Shown: one piece after another, positions 35,577 through 46,401 of the stretch
How positions within the stretch are numbered: position 1 is the stretch's first letter
Layout: the number at the start of each line of letters is the position of its first letter
Assembly: GCA_964019695.1 (NCBI GenBank)
Contig: OZ026524.1
Coordinates: forward strand, 30,355,664 to 30,419,663
Direction of reading: 5' to 3'
Length of the DNA stretch: 64,000 nt
From: Loripinus fragilis
Lineage: Eukaryota > Mollusca > Bivalvia > Lucinida > Lucinidae
The notes under the pieces: generated by a model
Database searches by the model: none
What the model was told of the DNA's origin: nothing
What the model saw: the letters and a program-made list of their open reading frames with translations, nothing else
Made by a program: the position numbers and the translations under genes

Positions 35577-35796
35577 TTTTCTTGCTAACCACTGTTTTTT
35601 TTCTTTAAAAATATGCTTCCAGAGGACTCTGAATACGCTAAGATACAATATTACATGATGACGTCACTTTGACATAACAATGACGTCACTTGAAGACAAT
35701 GTGCGTGAGTTCCAATACAACCCATGCATGTTTAAATTTGTTTCTTTATGTCCCCTCACGTGACAGCCTGGGTAAGATAGCATGGGTAAGATTATA

Positions 35797-35948
35797 ACAA
35801 TCCACCATGAGCGTCCATGTAGGATAGAGATATCTCACCCGAGGGGTCAGAAGTTTAACCAGGGACGAGGCTTGCTGAGTCCCTGGTTAAATTCAGACCC
35901 TGAGGGTGAGATTTCTCTATCCTACATGGACAGGCTCATGATGGATCG
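35797..35948. repeat. Constant-apex hairpin, arm type F
   Basis: Nearly perfect: CATGTAGGATAGAGATATCT with CACCCGAGGG, TTTAACCAGGGA, apex CGAGGCTTGCTGAG (35866-35879), TCCCTGGTTAAA, CCTGAGGGTGAG, ATTTCTCTATCCTACATG. The right end is GATGGATCGTTTTTCT. Confidence 0.85.
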
Positions 35949-36392
35949 TTTTTCTCCCACTTTTCGAAGGGTTTTTTTCAAAACATAAAAACTCCATGAA
36001 AGCCTGAAATTTCTAACTTTTTACTCGTTGGGTTTACATTATTTCTGAGTTCATGGGTGTTTTTATCGGGCATTAAAATGGGTGTAAACATAGTCTGCAC
36101 CTTGATATTGTCAGGAAAACACCCTTGGAGCATTAGTTAAGTTGCAATATGCAAAATAAATTCCTGCTTGGCTCCCTGTGCCACTACCGTAACATTGCCG
36201 TTTTCTTCACGCGGCGCACATTCGGTGACGTCATTAACGTTATATGACGTCAGTAAGTAAAGCTTAACCTTGCTTGGTGCCTTTGGGTTACCTAGGCGCA
36301 ATATATTGGTCCTTTAAGTATCCTTTTTTGGGATAAAAGAATATTTAACACTGCCCATGTAAGAAAGCAGTCACGTGGTCATGTAAGATAAA

Positions 36393-36546
36393 TAGAATCC
36401 ATTATTGGTGTTCAGTGGGGACAGAAAAATCCCAACCCGAGGGTCCACTGTTCCAGTGGGAAACGAGGCTTGCCGAGTTTCCCACTGAAAAGTGGACCCG
36501 AGGGTTGGGATTTTTCTGGAACCACTGAACACCAATGATCGATTCT
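36393..36546. repeat. Constant-apex hairpin, arm type G, copy 2
   Basis: Apex CGAGGCTTGCCGAG at 36464-36477, arms as in copy 1. Outer ends AGAATCCATTATTGG and CCAATGATCGATTCTTTTT. Confidence 0.85.
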
Positions 36547-37971
36547 TTTTCTCATATACCACGACCGTACGGTACAGTACTGTGTAATATCTGTTGGTGA
36601 CGTCACTGAGGTCGATGTAAACAGTCAATGACGCGCGCTGTACAAAGCAACTTGAAACAGCGAATAAACAGCGCATTAAACAATGAACACATGGTTATTT
36701 CATCAAAATGGACTAACAAGAACAAGCTTATCAGCCACAGTATCTCAAGTAAGTAATTTTGTTGAGAAAAATGTGTGTGTGTTGTTGTTGTTGTTTTTTT
36801 TACATCGTCAAGGCTCCCCTTCCCGGTGCATCCAGTCACGCATTGTCCAACAGGTTAAATATGTCAATCGCAATGCACTCAGCATGTTCAAAGCATTGAA
36901 TAAAGGTTTTAAGTAGAAATGCGCAGTTTTACTCTAAACCAAGTTGAAGGCCGAATTAGATCGCTGAAAAATCAACATTGAATTTTTTCCTGACTGACAA
37001 CAATTCAACATTCGTTTTCGAAAGAATACAGTCATGCGCCAAAAATGTTATCTCACATTAGCAACCGGCCGCGTGTGGCTTATCTCGTATTAGTTACGCT
37101 TATCTCACATGGGTAGTGATGTGGGACAGATTTTTCTGACAGCGAGCTTACATAGGGATCACTCGATCTCGTATGCGTTGGTATGTGAGAAAGAAATTTC
37201 TTACATAAGCTGACAGCCTATCTTATATAGGCAAAGGTGGGAGAAAAGATTTACTATCCCAGGGTAAATTCTCTGATATCACTATCGAGTGTGCAAGAAA
37301 AGATTTTCTATCCGTAGGTAAAATCACAGATATCCTTTTCTCACATACCAACGCATACGAGATCGAGTGATCCCTATGACAGCTTGCTGTCGGAAAAATC
37401 TGTCCCACATCGCTACCCATGTGAGATAAGCGTAACTAATACGAGATAAGCAACATGCGGCCGGTTGCTAATGTGAGATAACATTTTTGGCGCATGACTG
37501 TATTCCTTCGAAAACGAAGTTGAATTGTTGTCAGTCAGGAAAAAATTATATGATGAATTTTCAGCGATTTAAGACGGCCTTTAACTTTGTTTAAAAGTAA
37601 ATTTGCGCATCTTTACTTACAACCTTTATTCAATGCTTTGAACATGCTGAGTGCATTGCGATTGGCATATTCAACATGTTGTGTTGGGCATTGAGTGACT
37701 GAATCCACCGGGACAGGGAGCCTTGACGATGTAAAAACACACCACACACATATTTTCCTCAACAAAATTACTTACTCGAGTAAATGTGGCTGATGAGCTA
37801 GTTCTTGTAATACTTTTTGATGAAATAACCATTTGTTCATTGTTCGATGCGCTGTTTATTCGCTGTTTCAAGTTGATTTATACAGCGCGCGTCATTGACT
37901 GTTAACATCGATCTCAGTGACGTCACCAACAAATATTACACAGTACTGTATGGTCGTGGTATATGAGAAAA

Positions 37972-38124
37972 AGAATCGATCATTGGTGTTCAGTGGTTCC
38001 AGAAAAATCCCAACCCTCGGGCCCACCGTTCAGTGGGAAACTCGGCAAGCCTCGTTTCCCACTGGAACGGTGGGCCCTCGGGTTGGTATTTTTCTGTCCC
38101 CACTGAACACCAATGATGGATTCT
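37972..38124. repeat. Constant-apex hairpin, arm type G, copy 3
   Basis: Inverse orientation: apex CTCGGCAAGCCTCG at 38041-38054, with ends AGAATCGATCATTGG and CCAATGATGGATTCT. Confidence 0.85.
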
Positions 38125-38599
38125 ATTTATCCAGTATGCAATAATGGATATCCTCTTGGACACCCTTAAACGCAGTCTTAAAAGACAACAAACTTTGTTT
38201 TGCATGAGAGCGTATGGACCAACGGCTTATTTATTATCTGAACACATTGGACTTCCAACAACAACAAATAAAGTTAGAAATATTCACTAAACTAACTGAA
38301 ACAAGCATACAATTTAGAATACCAGTTTTCTACTGCCTGAACCAAGATGAAATCACACTGACGTCAGATGCCACAAATCGGACGTCATTGTGCTATCTTC
38401 TTGATATTTACTTTAAATACATGTTATATTTATATTCTATTTTATATAGTTTCTTTTAAGTCCTTGACCTCCTTTCTGTAGATAGATATTAATTCGCTGA
38501 CTGATATTGGTAGAACCAATATATACAAAGCCTCAATTACATTCACTTATATATACGACCACTATAACACCACACAGAGTCTCGTGATTTACTTTTAAC

Positions 38600-38808
38600 A
38601 GAAACGTTCACGCCCTTAAAAGGTGATATGTCAAGAAAATATTTCATGTGTTTTCTCACGTCATGGCCCATATGTATATGTGTGTAGGGTGTGGGTGTTC
38701 TTTATTGTTGGATATATGTATTTTCCTCATGTTTGAGGGCCCCAAGGAAGATTGATTCGTCATTTGGGTTACCCTCATTAAATAAAGTCGTTACTTACTT
38801 ACTTATGA
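38600..38808 (+). mobile_element. Possible LINE 3' end
   Basis: CCCTCATTAAATAAAGTCGT followed by TTAC repeats (38790-38805) looks like the end of a non-LTR element with a short tandem tail. The upstream part has no readable reverse transcriptase. Confidence 0.4.
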
Positions 38809-39125
38809 AATTTATTGAACATAACATTGTCAGAATGCGTTTAAATCACTAGATATATGCCATTCTATTAAGCTGTAACTGAAGATTCCACTGAATTCTG
38901 AGAAACTGTGCTTTCAACTTCTATCTTTGAATTCATTATCTATGTATAAAAACTGTTTGACACTACGATTGCCTGTGGTGTGTACCTTACAAAAAAAGTC
39001 TTTGAATACGAATATGACATTGAAATCCAAGGACAAGGGCAAATATACTAAAACATGTATATGACTCACAATGCGAACACCTCTTTCAATTTTTGATCGA
39101 GGATGCTAATATTTGGTACACGTAT

Positions 39126-39446
39126 GAGGGTCTGGATGGGGGGGAGGGGGGGGTCTGGTATTCACTATTCATTAAAAAATTTAGCCCATTATTCATCTTA
39201 TTAAAATTTTGGGTAATTCATTAAAATAAGACCGATTATTCATTAAAAGTAAGAAAGGTGGCAAAGGAATCTGATTGTACACTATTCATTATTTCTTTCT
39301 TCAATTCATTAAAAAAAAATAGCATTATTCATTAATTTTAGGCCCTCATTATTCACTATTCATTATTTTTTTGGGCTCATTATTCACTATTCATTATAAA
39401 AAAAGGGTCATTATTGACTAATCATTATACCCCATCCAGACCCTCA
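39126..39446 (-). mobile_element. AT-rich MITE with GAGGGTCTGGATGGGG ends, copy 2
   Basis: GAGGGTCTGGATGGGG with a G run at the left and CCCCATCCAGACCCTC at the right. The interior is TATTCACTATTCATTA-like, the inverse of the interior at 25770-26085. Confidence 0.8.
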
Positions 39447-39881
39447 CGTATTGCCTATGATGTATATATTACAAAAAAAAATTACCTTTGAGTCAAAGAT
39501 CAATATCAATATGTTTAAAGTATGCCTTACGCTATATCTTCTTTCATTTGTTATGGTGGGTATTCATATAAACACAATAATTGCTATAGAGTGAAGGTTA
39601 AAACGAAGGTTTCAAGCACCGACATGACTTTTGACTCAGAGGTCAAGGTTATATACACTTAAAATCTGTCTTTTGACTGGTATCACAAACTCTTCTTTCA
39701 TTTTGACCAAGGGTGTTTATATTTTGGGATAACAATTTCGACCAGGTTAAAATCTGGATGTCTTGTATGAAAGAAATAAATTAAACAATGTCAAATAAAG
39801 CTTTTTACCGGATGATCTTTATAACCACAAGAAGTCATAGATACAGAAATATTTAATTATTCATGTATATAAATAAATAAT

Positions 39882-40318
39882 GGACCGTGACACGTTATTT
39901 CCAACAATGTTGCATTTTGAAAAATGTAGACTCGGACGAGCCTGTGCAGCATCCTGTTAAGCTTAGAAACTCCAAATACAGTTGGGTCTGAAGCTTAATA
40001 GTCAAAGAACATTCAGGCGACTAGCTAAGGCTCTGACCATACGCACAGGCTGCTCTGAGCCTTTGCTTGTCGCACATACTACAGTGAAACCTGTCTTAAG
40101 CGGCCACTCAAAATAGACAAAACAAAGGTCTTAAAGACCAATGTGGTAGCTTAGTGCAGGTCAAAAGTATTGCAGAATGCTCCCCTTGGAGCATTCTGCA
40201 ATACTTTTGACCTGCATTAAGCGATAATTGAGCTTGAAAACCCATTTTTGGTCTTTTTAGAGTGGCCGCTTAAGACAGGTTTCACTGTACATCGCTTGAA
40301 ATCTCATGTTGCGGCTCG
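39882..40318 (+). mobile_element. MITE family A, copy 3, with nested MITE
   Basis: Starts GGACCGTGACACGTTATTTC and ends GAAATCTCATGTTGCGGCTC. A second element (40082-40287) is inserted between CACATACTA and CATCGCTTG. Confidence 0.8.
40082..40287. mobile_element. Foldback MITE with CAGTGAAACCTGTCTTAAG ends, copy 1
   Basis: Ends CAGTGAAACCTGTCTTAAGC with GGCCACTC and the inverse, plus inner arms GGTCAAAAGTATTGCAGAAT and its inverse. TA is duplicated on both sides (40080-40081 and 40288-40289), which fits a Tc1/mariner-type integration. Confidence 0.88.
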
Positions 40319-40519
40319 TATGTAATTACTTCATTCATGTGATTCCAAACAGCAATTATTTTTCAGTTATTTGAGGATTATCGGGTTCTTCTTGTTTTTA
40401 GGAATGTTTATCTGGACTTCCTCTGAAACTTGTACGGAATCCTAACAAGAAGAACGTTGATCCGGTGGGGGGGGGGGGGGGTTCTCTTCCACCCTCACAC
40501 AAATTATGGATATTTTTTC

Positions 40520-40640
40520 TTGTTCATCATGAAATTCCACATTTTTATTTATTGATTTATTCATTTATTTATTTATTTATTTATTTATTTATTAAAGAGA
40601 TTCCCAGAAGTTACAGAATACCTGCGATGCAGAATTACAC
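40520..40640. repeat. (TTTA)n microsatellite and fragment of the E-type repeat
   Basis: (ATTT)n at 40538-40592 gives the Leu/Phe/Ile-rich frame here. It also supplies several AATAAA hexamers on the minus strand, 260-320 nt downstream of the TNF-C stop, which could serve as polyadenylation signals. The flanks resemble 35540-35660. Confidence 0.6.
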
Positions 40641-40855
40641 GATGCCATCACTTTAACACATCCTGGGTAAGATATGAATTTTTATCCCAGGGTAGAATCT
40701 CAGGTGTGCAAGAGACCTCCATACGAGCTCTTTCTCATCTAATGCATACACCGCGCCATTGATTCGAATGGATGGCATGCTTTTATAGGATTCCTGGATC
40801 CTGTTCCTTCGATAACTGCAGCCGATTAGGCTTCCTGCCAAATATCTAGCCATGC

Positions 40856-41295
40856 TTACAACGAAATAATTCCAAAGAAATTATCAATTTTACTTGCATA
40901 TATTAAATCTGGTCTTGAAACTGTGACGCAGAGTCGATCTCCATTCTGGAGTAAATCACTTCGCACTAAGGTATGTGGCTGTTTATGCAGAAAACCTTTA
41001 CTGCCTTGGCTGGGAGCGGGAACCATAAAACTATTTTTAGCAATAAGCAAACTGCTGTTGTGTCGAAATCTCGTCACTGTAAAATAAGCTTCCGTTGTTC
41101 TGGGAGGTAGAGCGAGAAAACGACCAAAACGGAATGTCAACTGAACTGTTATGAGGTATAAGTCATTTCTGGTCATTTCAAGGCAGTCGTATGATCGATT
41201 GGTTCTGTCCACGCGGTGAGTCACGTGATTCATTCCATGAATGTAAATGTAAGAATCTGACCCTTGATGTAACCATTGAAGCTGTGGATGCTCAC
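40856..41295 (-). CDS. TNF-C exon 3, TNF homology domain
   Basis: On the minus strand the exon begins after TTTACAG at 41296 in phase 1 and ends at TAA (40858-40856). Its 145 residues show QLQWLHQGSD, DLYLITVQLTFRFG (the x-L-Y-x-x-x-x-Q-L strand), AYFTVTRFR, NGDRLCVTVS and the terminal DNFFGIISL. It shares IYASKIDNFFGII with TNF-A. The shared cysteine (YDCLE) is present, and a second one lies in GDRLCV. HNSS and TNRS are possible N-glycosylation sites. The domain is about 6 residues longer than in TNF-A, mostly in loops. A TNF domain is favoured over C1q by the C-terminal FFG strand and the type II anchor in exon 1. Confidence 0.85.
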
Positions 41296-41352
41296 CTGTA
41301 AACAATTAAAATTAGTAAAGTTATGGCTATCAGTATAAAAACTACGTAAACC

Positions 41353-41572
41353 GGGCCGCGACATGTGATTTCCAAGACTTCGGCATTTTGAAAAGTGTAG
41401 ACTCAGATGAGCTTGTGCAGAAACTCAAAAAGATGTTTGGTCAGTAGCTTAGCAGTCATTGAATATTCAAGCGACTAGCAAAGGCTCTGTTCAGACTGCA
41501 CGTATGCGCAGGCTGATCTGAGCCTTTGCTGGTCGCGCATACCACATTATTGAAAATCTCTTCTCATGGCTC
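41353..41572 (+). mobile_element. MITE family A, copy 4
   Basis: Complete copy: GGGCCGCGACATGTGATTTC at the left, GAAAATCTCTTCTCATGGCTC at the right with small differences, core hairpin at 41486-41522. Lies in TNF-C intron 2, 57 bp from the exon 3 acceptor. Confidence 0.85.
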
Positions 41573-41695
41573 ACTTATATAGGTATATCATTAATGGCCA
41601 TCGGTATCATAAACTAAGTAAATGTTAAGTTCTTCGAATTGAGCATCTTTATGCAAAAGAAGTTATCTTAATATCTATATAATCTAATTTAATTT

Positions 41696-41698
<3 letters not shown>

Positions 41699-41774
<76 letters not shown>
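41699..41774. repeat. (CA)n microsatellite in TNF-C intron 2
   Basis: About 38 uninterrupted CA dinucleotides. They produce a Cys-Val frame on the minus strand. Confidence 0.97.
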
Positions 41775-41776
<2 letters not shown>

Positions 41777-41874
41777 TCTGAAGTTGGTTTGGTTCATGTT
41801 TTGTTGTTAATCTCATTGTGTGTGGGGGATTTGTAGTTTGTCCTGCTTTTGTTATATAATAATTTGACTCCTCT

Positions 41875-42900
41875 AAGTTTTGCAATCATCTCGCTGAGCA
41901 AGTGAGAACTGGCCCTGAGGTATAAGAAGTTTTTTTCATGCTCAACTCAACTAAGGATGGTATTTCAATTGCTCGTAAAATCTAAAATGCTGAGGAGTAA
42001 AGATTTCCCTTGCTTCCAAACTTCAGATCTTGTCTTCATTATGCTAATAAATGTTAAAATGCCAACAATTGACATAACTTTTGGTTTTCTTTAGCTCTGA
42101 CTGCCAATGGGCTATGTGCCATTTTCTTTCGAATGTTTCATCTCAGTATGATAATTTAATTTGATTTTTTCTCTATAATAATGCATTGCAAAAATTAGAA
42201 AGCCTCCATGCAAGCTGAAATTTTATGCGAAGATTTGGACAGTATAATATGCCCCCTCCCCAAGTGGCCTAAGCTGCTGTTAGTTTTAAGGTGGTTAATC
42301 TGTTATAATTTTTTTCAGTCACCCCTAATATTAACTGAATTATTTCAACATAACCTAATAAACGTTTCCTATCTCAGGCATGTTACCTTTATCAGGTCAT
42401 GATGACGTTGCACTTTTGAATGACGTCGCTAATGACGCTGAATCAACACAGAAATCAAAACTTACGTCATAATCGCTAGTTTGAAGAGTGTTTAACAAAG
42501 GGGTAACTGATAAATAGAATACCAGGTTCGCGTCTTTTGATATCAAGTTTACCAGGCTCGGCTTTGAGAATGCATGTTGAATCGCTCGGCAAGCCTCGCA
42601 ATGTCAACAAGCGTTCTCAAAGCCTTGCCTGGTAAACTTGATATCAAAAGACACTCACCTTGTATTCTCTATATCCATTATTTGCCATTGCTCCCACTGG
42701 GTATGTTTATGTTGGTACCTTGTTTTGTAGTGTGGTTCTTGGTGTCCAATCTATTTTGCAATTATCTAGCTGAAGAACGGATGGCTGGTTCCTTTACTTT
42801 AGTTGAGTTGTGGCTGTCTGTGTTCTGTGTGTCTTCCTCATGATGACATGCGTTCGTCTGCAGTCTATGATTGTGGCATTTCCTAGTTATACTCAGTTGC
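41875..42900 (+). repeat. Interspersed repeat family C, copy 4, with an inserted hairpin
   Basis: 41875-42080 resembles 22900-23220; 42190-42300 resembles 13528-13650; 42770-42895 resembles 13755-13890. The hairpin at 42516-42668 interrupts the series. Confidence 0.55.
42516..42668. repeat. Constant-apex hairpin, arm type H
   Basis: Long arms (GTCTTTTGATATCAAGTTTA with CCAGGC, and the inverse at 42625-42652) enclose the apex CTCGGCAAGCCTCG at 42585-42598, the exact inverse of the apex in the 34-38 kb field. Ends AGAATACC and GTATTCT. Confidence 0.8.
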
Positions 42901-43295
42901 TGCACATTAATGCGGAAAATTTCTATTTTTCTTCTACAAAGTATTAGTTTAGTCAAGCTGTCAGCTTAAAGGTGGACCAAGGAATGTCCATTTTAAGGTT
43001 GCTTTGATAAGGTTACAAGGAAAAACAATATCAGGCAGGTTTTGAAAATGTCTTAAATAAACCGTAACAGTTCTATCAGAATCTTTTCTAATCCATGACA
43101 CTGTATCGACCAGACCGTGACATTATAATTTTTTGTTTTGCTATTTTATGCGATTTTACAACAGATATGAACGAGATATTCAAAATATATTTTGGGGTAA
43201 ACAGTAGATGCTGAGTCTAAGACTACTTATCAAGAAAATTGAGACTATACACCCCCACCCCCTCCCACCGACTGGGTCTTCAGCCAAGATTTTAC

Positions 43296-43386
43296 CTTGA
43301 AGACGTTCCGCATCCAATGAGAGTTGGGCTCCTATTCTTTTCTTTGGACGCTGGTCAGACAGCACGTGTACCTGCCTTTCTGGTTC
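43296..43386 (-). CDS. TNF-C exon 2, stalk region
   Basis: This 91-bp exon (30 codons plus one base) on the minus strand starts in phase 0 after TTTATTTCAG and ends in phase 1 before GTAAAA. It encodes EPERQVHVLSDQ, then RPKKR and IGAQLSLDAERLQ. EPERQ and GAQLS match TNF-A exon 2 (EAERQ, GAQMS). The RPKKR cluster just before the conserved part is a possible protease site for shedding, although it is not a textbook furin motif because the fourth residue back is proline. Confidence 0.75.
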
Positions 43387-43484
43387 CTGAAATAAAATCT
43401 AACAACAATAAAACATCAAATGATGGTTACCAAGTCGTTCGCAGCATTCCTCTTTCTTGTGCCTTGATCCGTGGAGCAGCGTCA

Positions 43485-43615
43485 GACTCTTTCCTTCGTC
43501 GTCTGCTGATAACCTTTGCGAACAGTTTGGATCCAGATCAGGACCGAGGTTCTAATAGTTTGGATCCAGAATGTCGGTCCTGATCTGGATCCAAACTGTT
43601 TGACACTTTGAAAGT
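43485..43615. mobile_element. Palindromic element with GTTTGGATCCAGATCAGG arms
   Basis: AACAGTTTGGATCCAGATCA with GGACC is inverted at 43578-43602. It is related to 48090-48285 (CAAACAGTTTGGATCCAGAT) and 12960-13080. Ends resemble CGTCTGCTGATAACC and its inverse. Confidence 0.65.
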
Positions 43616-43626
43616 GTTAATGAAAT

Positions 43627-43628
<2 letters not shown>

Positions 43629-43666
<38 letters not shown>
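43629..43666. repeat. Poly(T) tract
   Basis: 38 T residues. Similar homopolymers lie at 46797-46817 (A) and 55803-55844 (T). Confidence 0.95.
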
Positions 43667-43671
<5 letters not shown>

Positions 43672-43866
43672 CAACAGAAACATGAGAAAAGATGACAAAT
43701 TACCCAGCATGCAAAGAGGTATATTTATAAGAAGGAACAGGTAGAAAATGTATCGAAACTGTACCCTCTGGAATGAGAAAACAGTCATTGATTTTGGAAA
43801 AGATATGCAATCGATGTGATTACATCGACTAGTCTTCCAAGGTCTGAGCTTTGTCAAGGCTTTACT

Positions 43867-44972
43867 GTCCTGCCAGTAAAGAGTGAAAGTGACGTCATAT
43901 TTTTTGCAAAGTATTCAAGCACTTATAAACGATAGATTAATTGTGTATTCTAACACACCTCGCCTATAGAGTCAACGGAAACAAACTGTGATATATCGGA
44001 CAATAATTCACAGTTTTGAAATCGCGAGGATAGTACGTGCTAGCTGACGTCATTTGTTACTGGAAAATGACGTCATTCGTGACGTTAGACGGTGTAACGT
44101 CGTATTTACGCTTGAAAGACGTTACAAATACATGTAAATGTATGCGACGTAGTCTAAGTTTTGGCGGGAGTTCTTCAATGCAATGGCGGAAAGTTGGAAG
44201 AAGCTGAAGATTTCAAATGTGTTTTTGTCGTTTATTTTGTGTTAGAATCGAAATAGATCAGCCCCAGTGCATGAATTGTTGAGTAATAATTCACTGTTTG
44301 TCGGTAAGTTGTACGAAGATAAATCACTCGCGCTGCGCGCTCGTGATTTGATCTTCTTTACAACTGACCTCCAAACAGTGAATTATTACTCAACAATTCA
44401 CTGCTAGAGCTGATCTATTTCTTAATTCTAACACACCTCGCATATAGAGCCAACGGTAACAAACTGTGATATATCGGACAATAATTCACTGCTAAAGTGT
44501 GCGATAGCTGAAGTCACTGGAAAATGACGTCATTCATGGCGTTAGACGGTGTAACGTTGTTTTTACGTTTGAAAGACGGTACAATTACATGTAAACGTAT
44601 GCGACGTAGTCTGAGTATTGGCGGGAGTTCTTCAGTGCAATGGCGGAAAGTTGGAAGAAGCTGAAGACTTCGAGTGTGTTTTCGTCGGGTATTGTGTGTT
44701 AGAATCGAAATAGATCAGCTCCAGTGCGTGAATTGTTGAGTAATAATTCACTGTTTGTCGGTCAGTTGTATCAAGATAAATCACTCGCGCTGCGCGCTCG
44801 TGATTTGATCTTCTTTACAACTGACTTCCAAACAGTGAATTATTACTCAACAATTCACTGCTGAGCTAATACACAAGTGATCTATCGATTCGCGTTAGCT
44901 CAAGTTATGTTTTACTTAACAAATATAAACAAAGTATTACGTAACTGTCACTCTTGGTTGGCACGACAGTAG
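43867..44972. mobile_element. Family D element, large form, with an internal tandem duplication
   Basis: Ends CCTGCCAGTAAAGAGTGAAA with GTGACGT, and GTAACTGTCACTCTTGGTTG, the family D ends of 5684-6189. Inside, a unit of about 477 bp (43950-44426) is repeated at 44427-44872. Each unit carries a palindrome of about 130 bp (44270-44402 and 44728-44862) with GAATTGTTGAGTAATAATTC arms and centre CTCGCGCTGCGCGCTCG. It lies in TNF-C intron 1. Confidence 0.8.
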
Positions 44973-44979
44973 CAAGCAC

Positions 44980-46395
44980 GATCAAGCAAAAGCTGTTGCA
45001 GAAAGTTTCAGCCAATGAGAGTACATTTCTGGCAATCATATTTAATTCGACAAACAACTAACATAACATGACTGCCATACAGGTACCCTTAGTTGTTAAG
45101 TGGCAAAAGACGTATTGGCTAGCACGGACTCTGTATTAAAATAGGATCCGTGATGGCCCTTGACATTCACACGCGGGCGCACGCAACACTCGCGGTAGGC
45201 ACTGTTCCGCACGGTTTGTTTTTTAGCTTGCATGCCTGTACCAGCCACTCGAGTACTCGAATGACAAATCTCTGTATTTGCCATGCACGTTTTCAAACCG
45301 CGAACAAAATATGTGACATGGACCAGTGGCCTGCTTGTGCTCGTGCTCATAAATATAGGAAGTAGAAACATGTACGTACATGTATTTGTAACATGCATTA
45401 GAATATTCTATTTTTGCATTTTTCCTAGAATTAGAGATCAAGGTCAGTTTTTTGTGTGTGTGTTTGTTTTTAAGTTGTTAAGTATACTCCCCCGCATCAG
45501 AAGAATCCGTTTGACTACGTGGGCTTCGATGACAGTTTGCTCTCAACTCATTATAGGGCCTGCGCAAACAGTAAAGACCCTAATGAGATGCCTCAGGCAT
45601 CTTACCAGGGTCTGCACTGTTAAAACTGTTAAAGTGCATGCAAAAAGCATCAGAAAATGACGTCTGCTGCATATAATTGCCTTACATTATTAACTAATTT
45701 AAGTATAAAGGCAAGCAGCATAAACCAAGATCAGACTGTTCCTACAAGAGCAGTCTTTTTCAAAGAGGCTTCTAAAACACTTCAGCAGACGGCAAAACAG
45801 ACGACATGTGTTGTGATTAGCGCTTTTAAGGTTAAATCGTGAAAACTCACAATGGATAAACCAAATGTTTTAAAACTATAATAATGAAAGGTTCTATTCG
45901 GAGCCCGCCAATAACGACTTTCTGTTCTGCTCACTCGCCTGCCTATGTTCTTAGGCAGCCTATATTACAAAGAATATTGTGAAAGGATCTAATCGGTACT
46001 GCAAGAATATGGACCCAGATCAGACCAAGGAAGCAGTCTGACCACGGTTCATATTGTTTGCTTTCATGAAAAAATCTAGTCTGAGGAGCACTTGAATATA
46101 TGCAGCAGACGTAAAAAGCAGATGACATCTTCAGGACACAATAATATTAAATAATGGCTGGATGATGGTTAACAGGTTTAAGTATACGGTGAGAAACTGT
46201 AACCGTAGGTTGCCTAAAATACTTTGGACCTATTTGTTTTCAAGGTTTTCTGAGAAATATTTCCCTAAATATAGAAATGGAATACCAATTATAACCACAG
46301 ACGACCAAAAATAGGGGCAAGATTCTATTTATATTACAAAACAGATTCACAGCTTCACAGCCTTTTGGACTTGGAAATAAAAGCTATATATCTAT
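44980..46395. other. TNF-C intron 1, middle: no gene
   Basis: Short overlapping frames at 45096-45842 have no recognisable product. 45560-45640 is a small palindrome with AAACAGTAAAGACCCTAATG and GGTCTGCACTGTT. 46005-46070 holds a similar pair (GGACCCAGATCAGACC/GGTCTGACC). Confidence 0.5.
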
Positions 46396-46401
46396 CTATA
46401 T

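Larger units (their letters stand above)
36225..38130. repeat. Long inverted repeat, arms about 0.8 kb (L2 and R2)
   Basis: 36388-37195 and 37338-38130 are inverse copies around a centre of about 140 bp. Matching landmarks are the G-type hairpins at both ends, GACCGTACGGTACAGTACTG/CAGTACTGTATGGTCG, CAACTTGAAACAGCGAATAA, CTCAGCATGTTCAAAGCATT, CAGTCATGCGCCAAAAATGT and CGAGATCGAGTGATCCCTA. L2 is a direct copy of 33960-34958. Contained frames are mirror images on the two strands and not genes. Confidence 0.85.

Noticed and set aside
34000..38150. Several frames of 60-100 codons with similar translations (KKNRSLVFSGSRKIPTLG type) on both strands
   Set aside because: They are mirror readings of the G-type hairpin copies. 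The similarity reflects DNA repeats, not a protein family.
41649..41885. Cys-Val repeat minus-strand frame
   Set aside because: Product of the (CA)n microsatellite in TNF-C intron 2.
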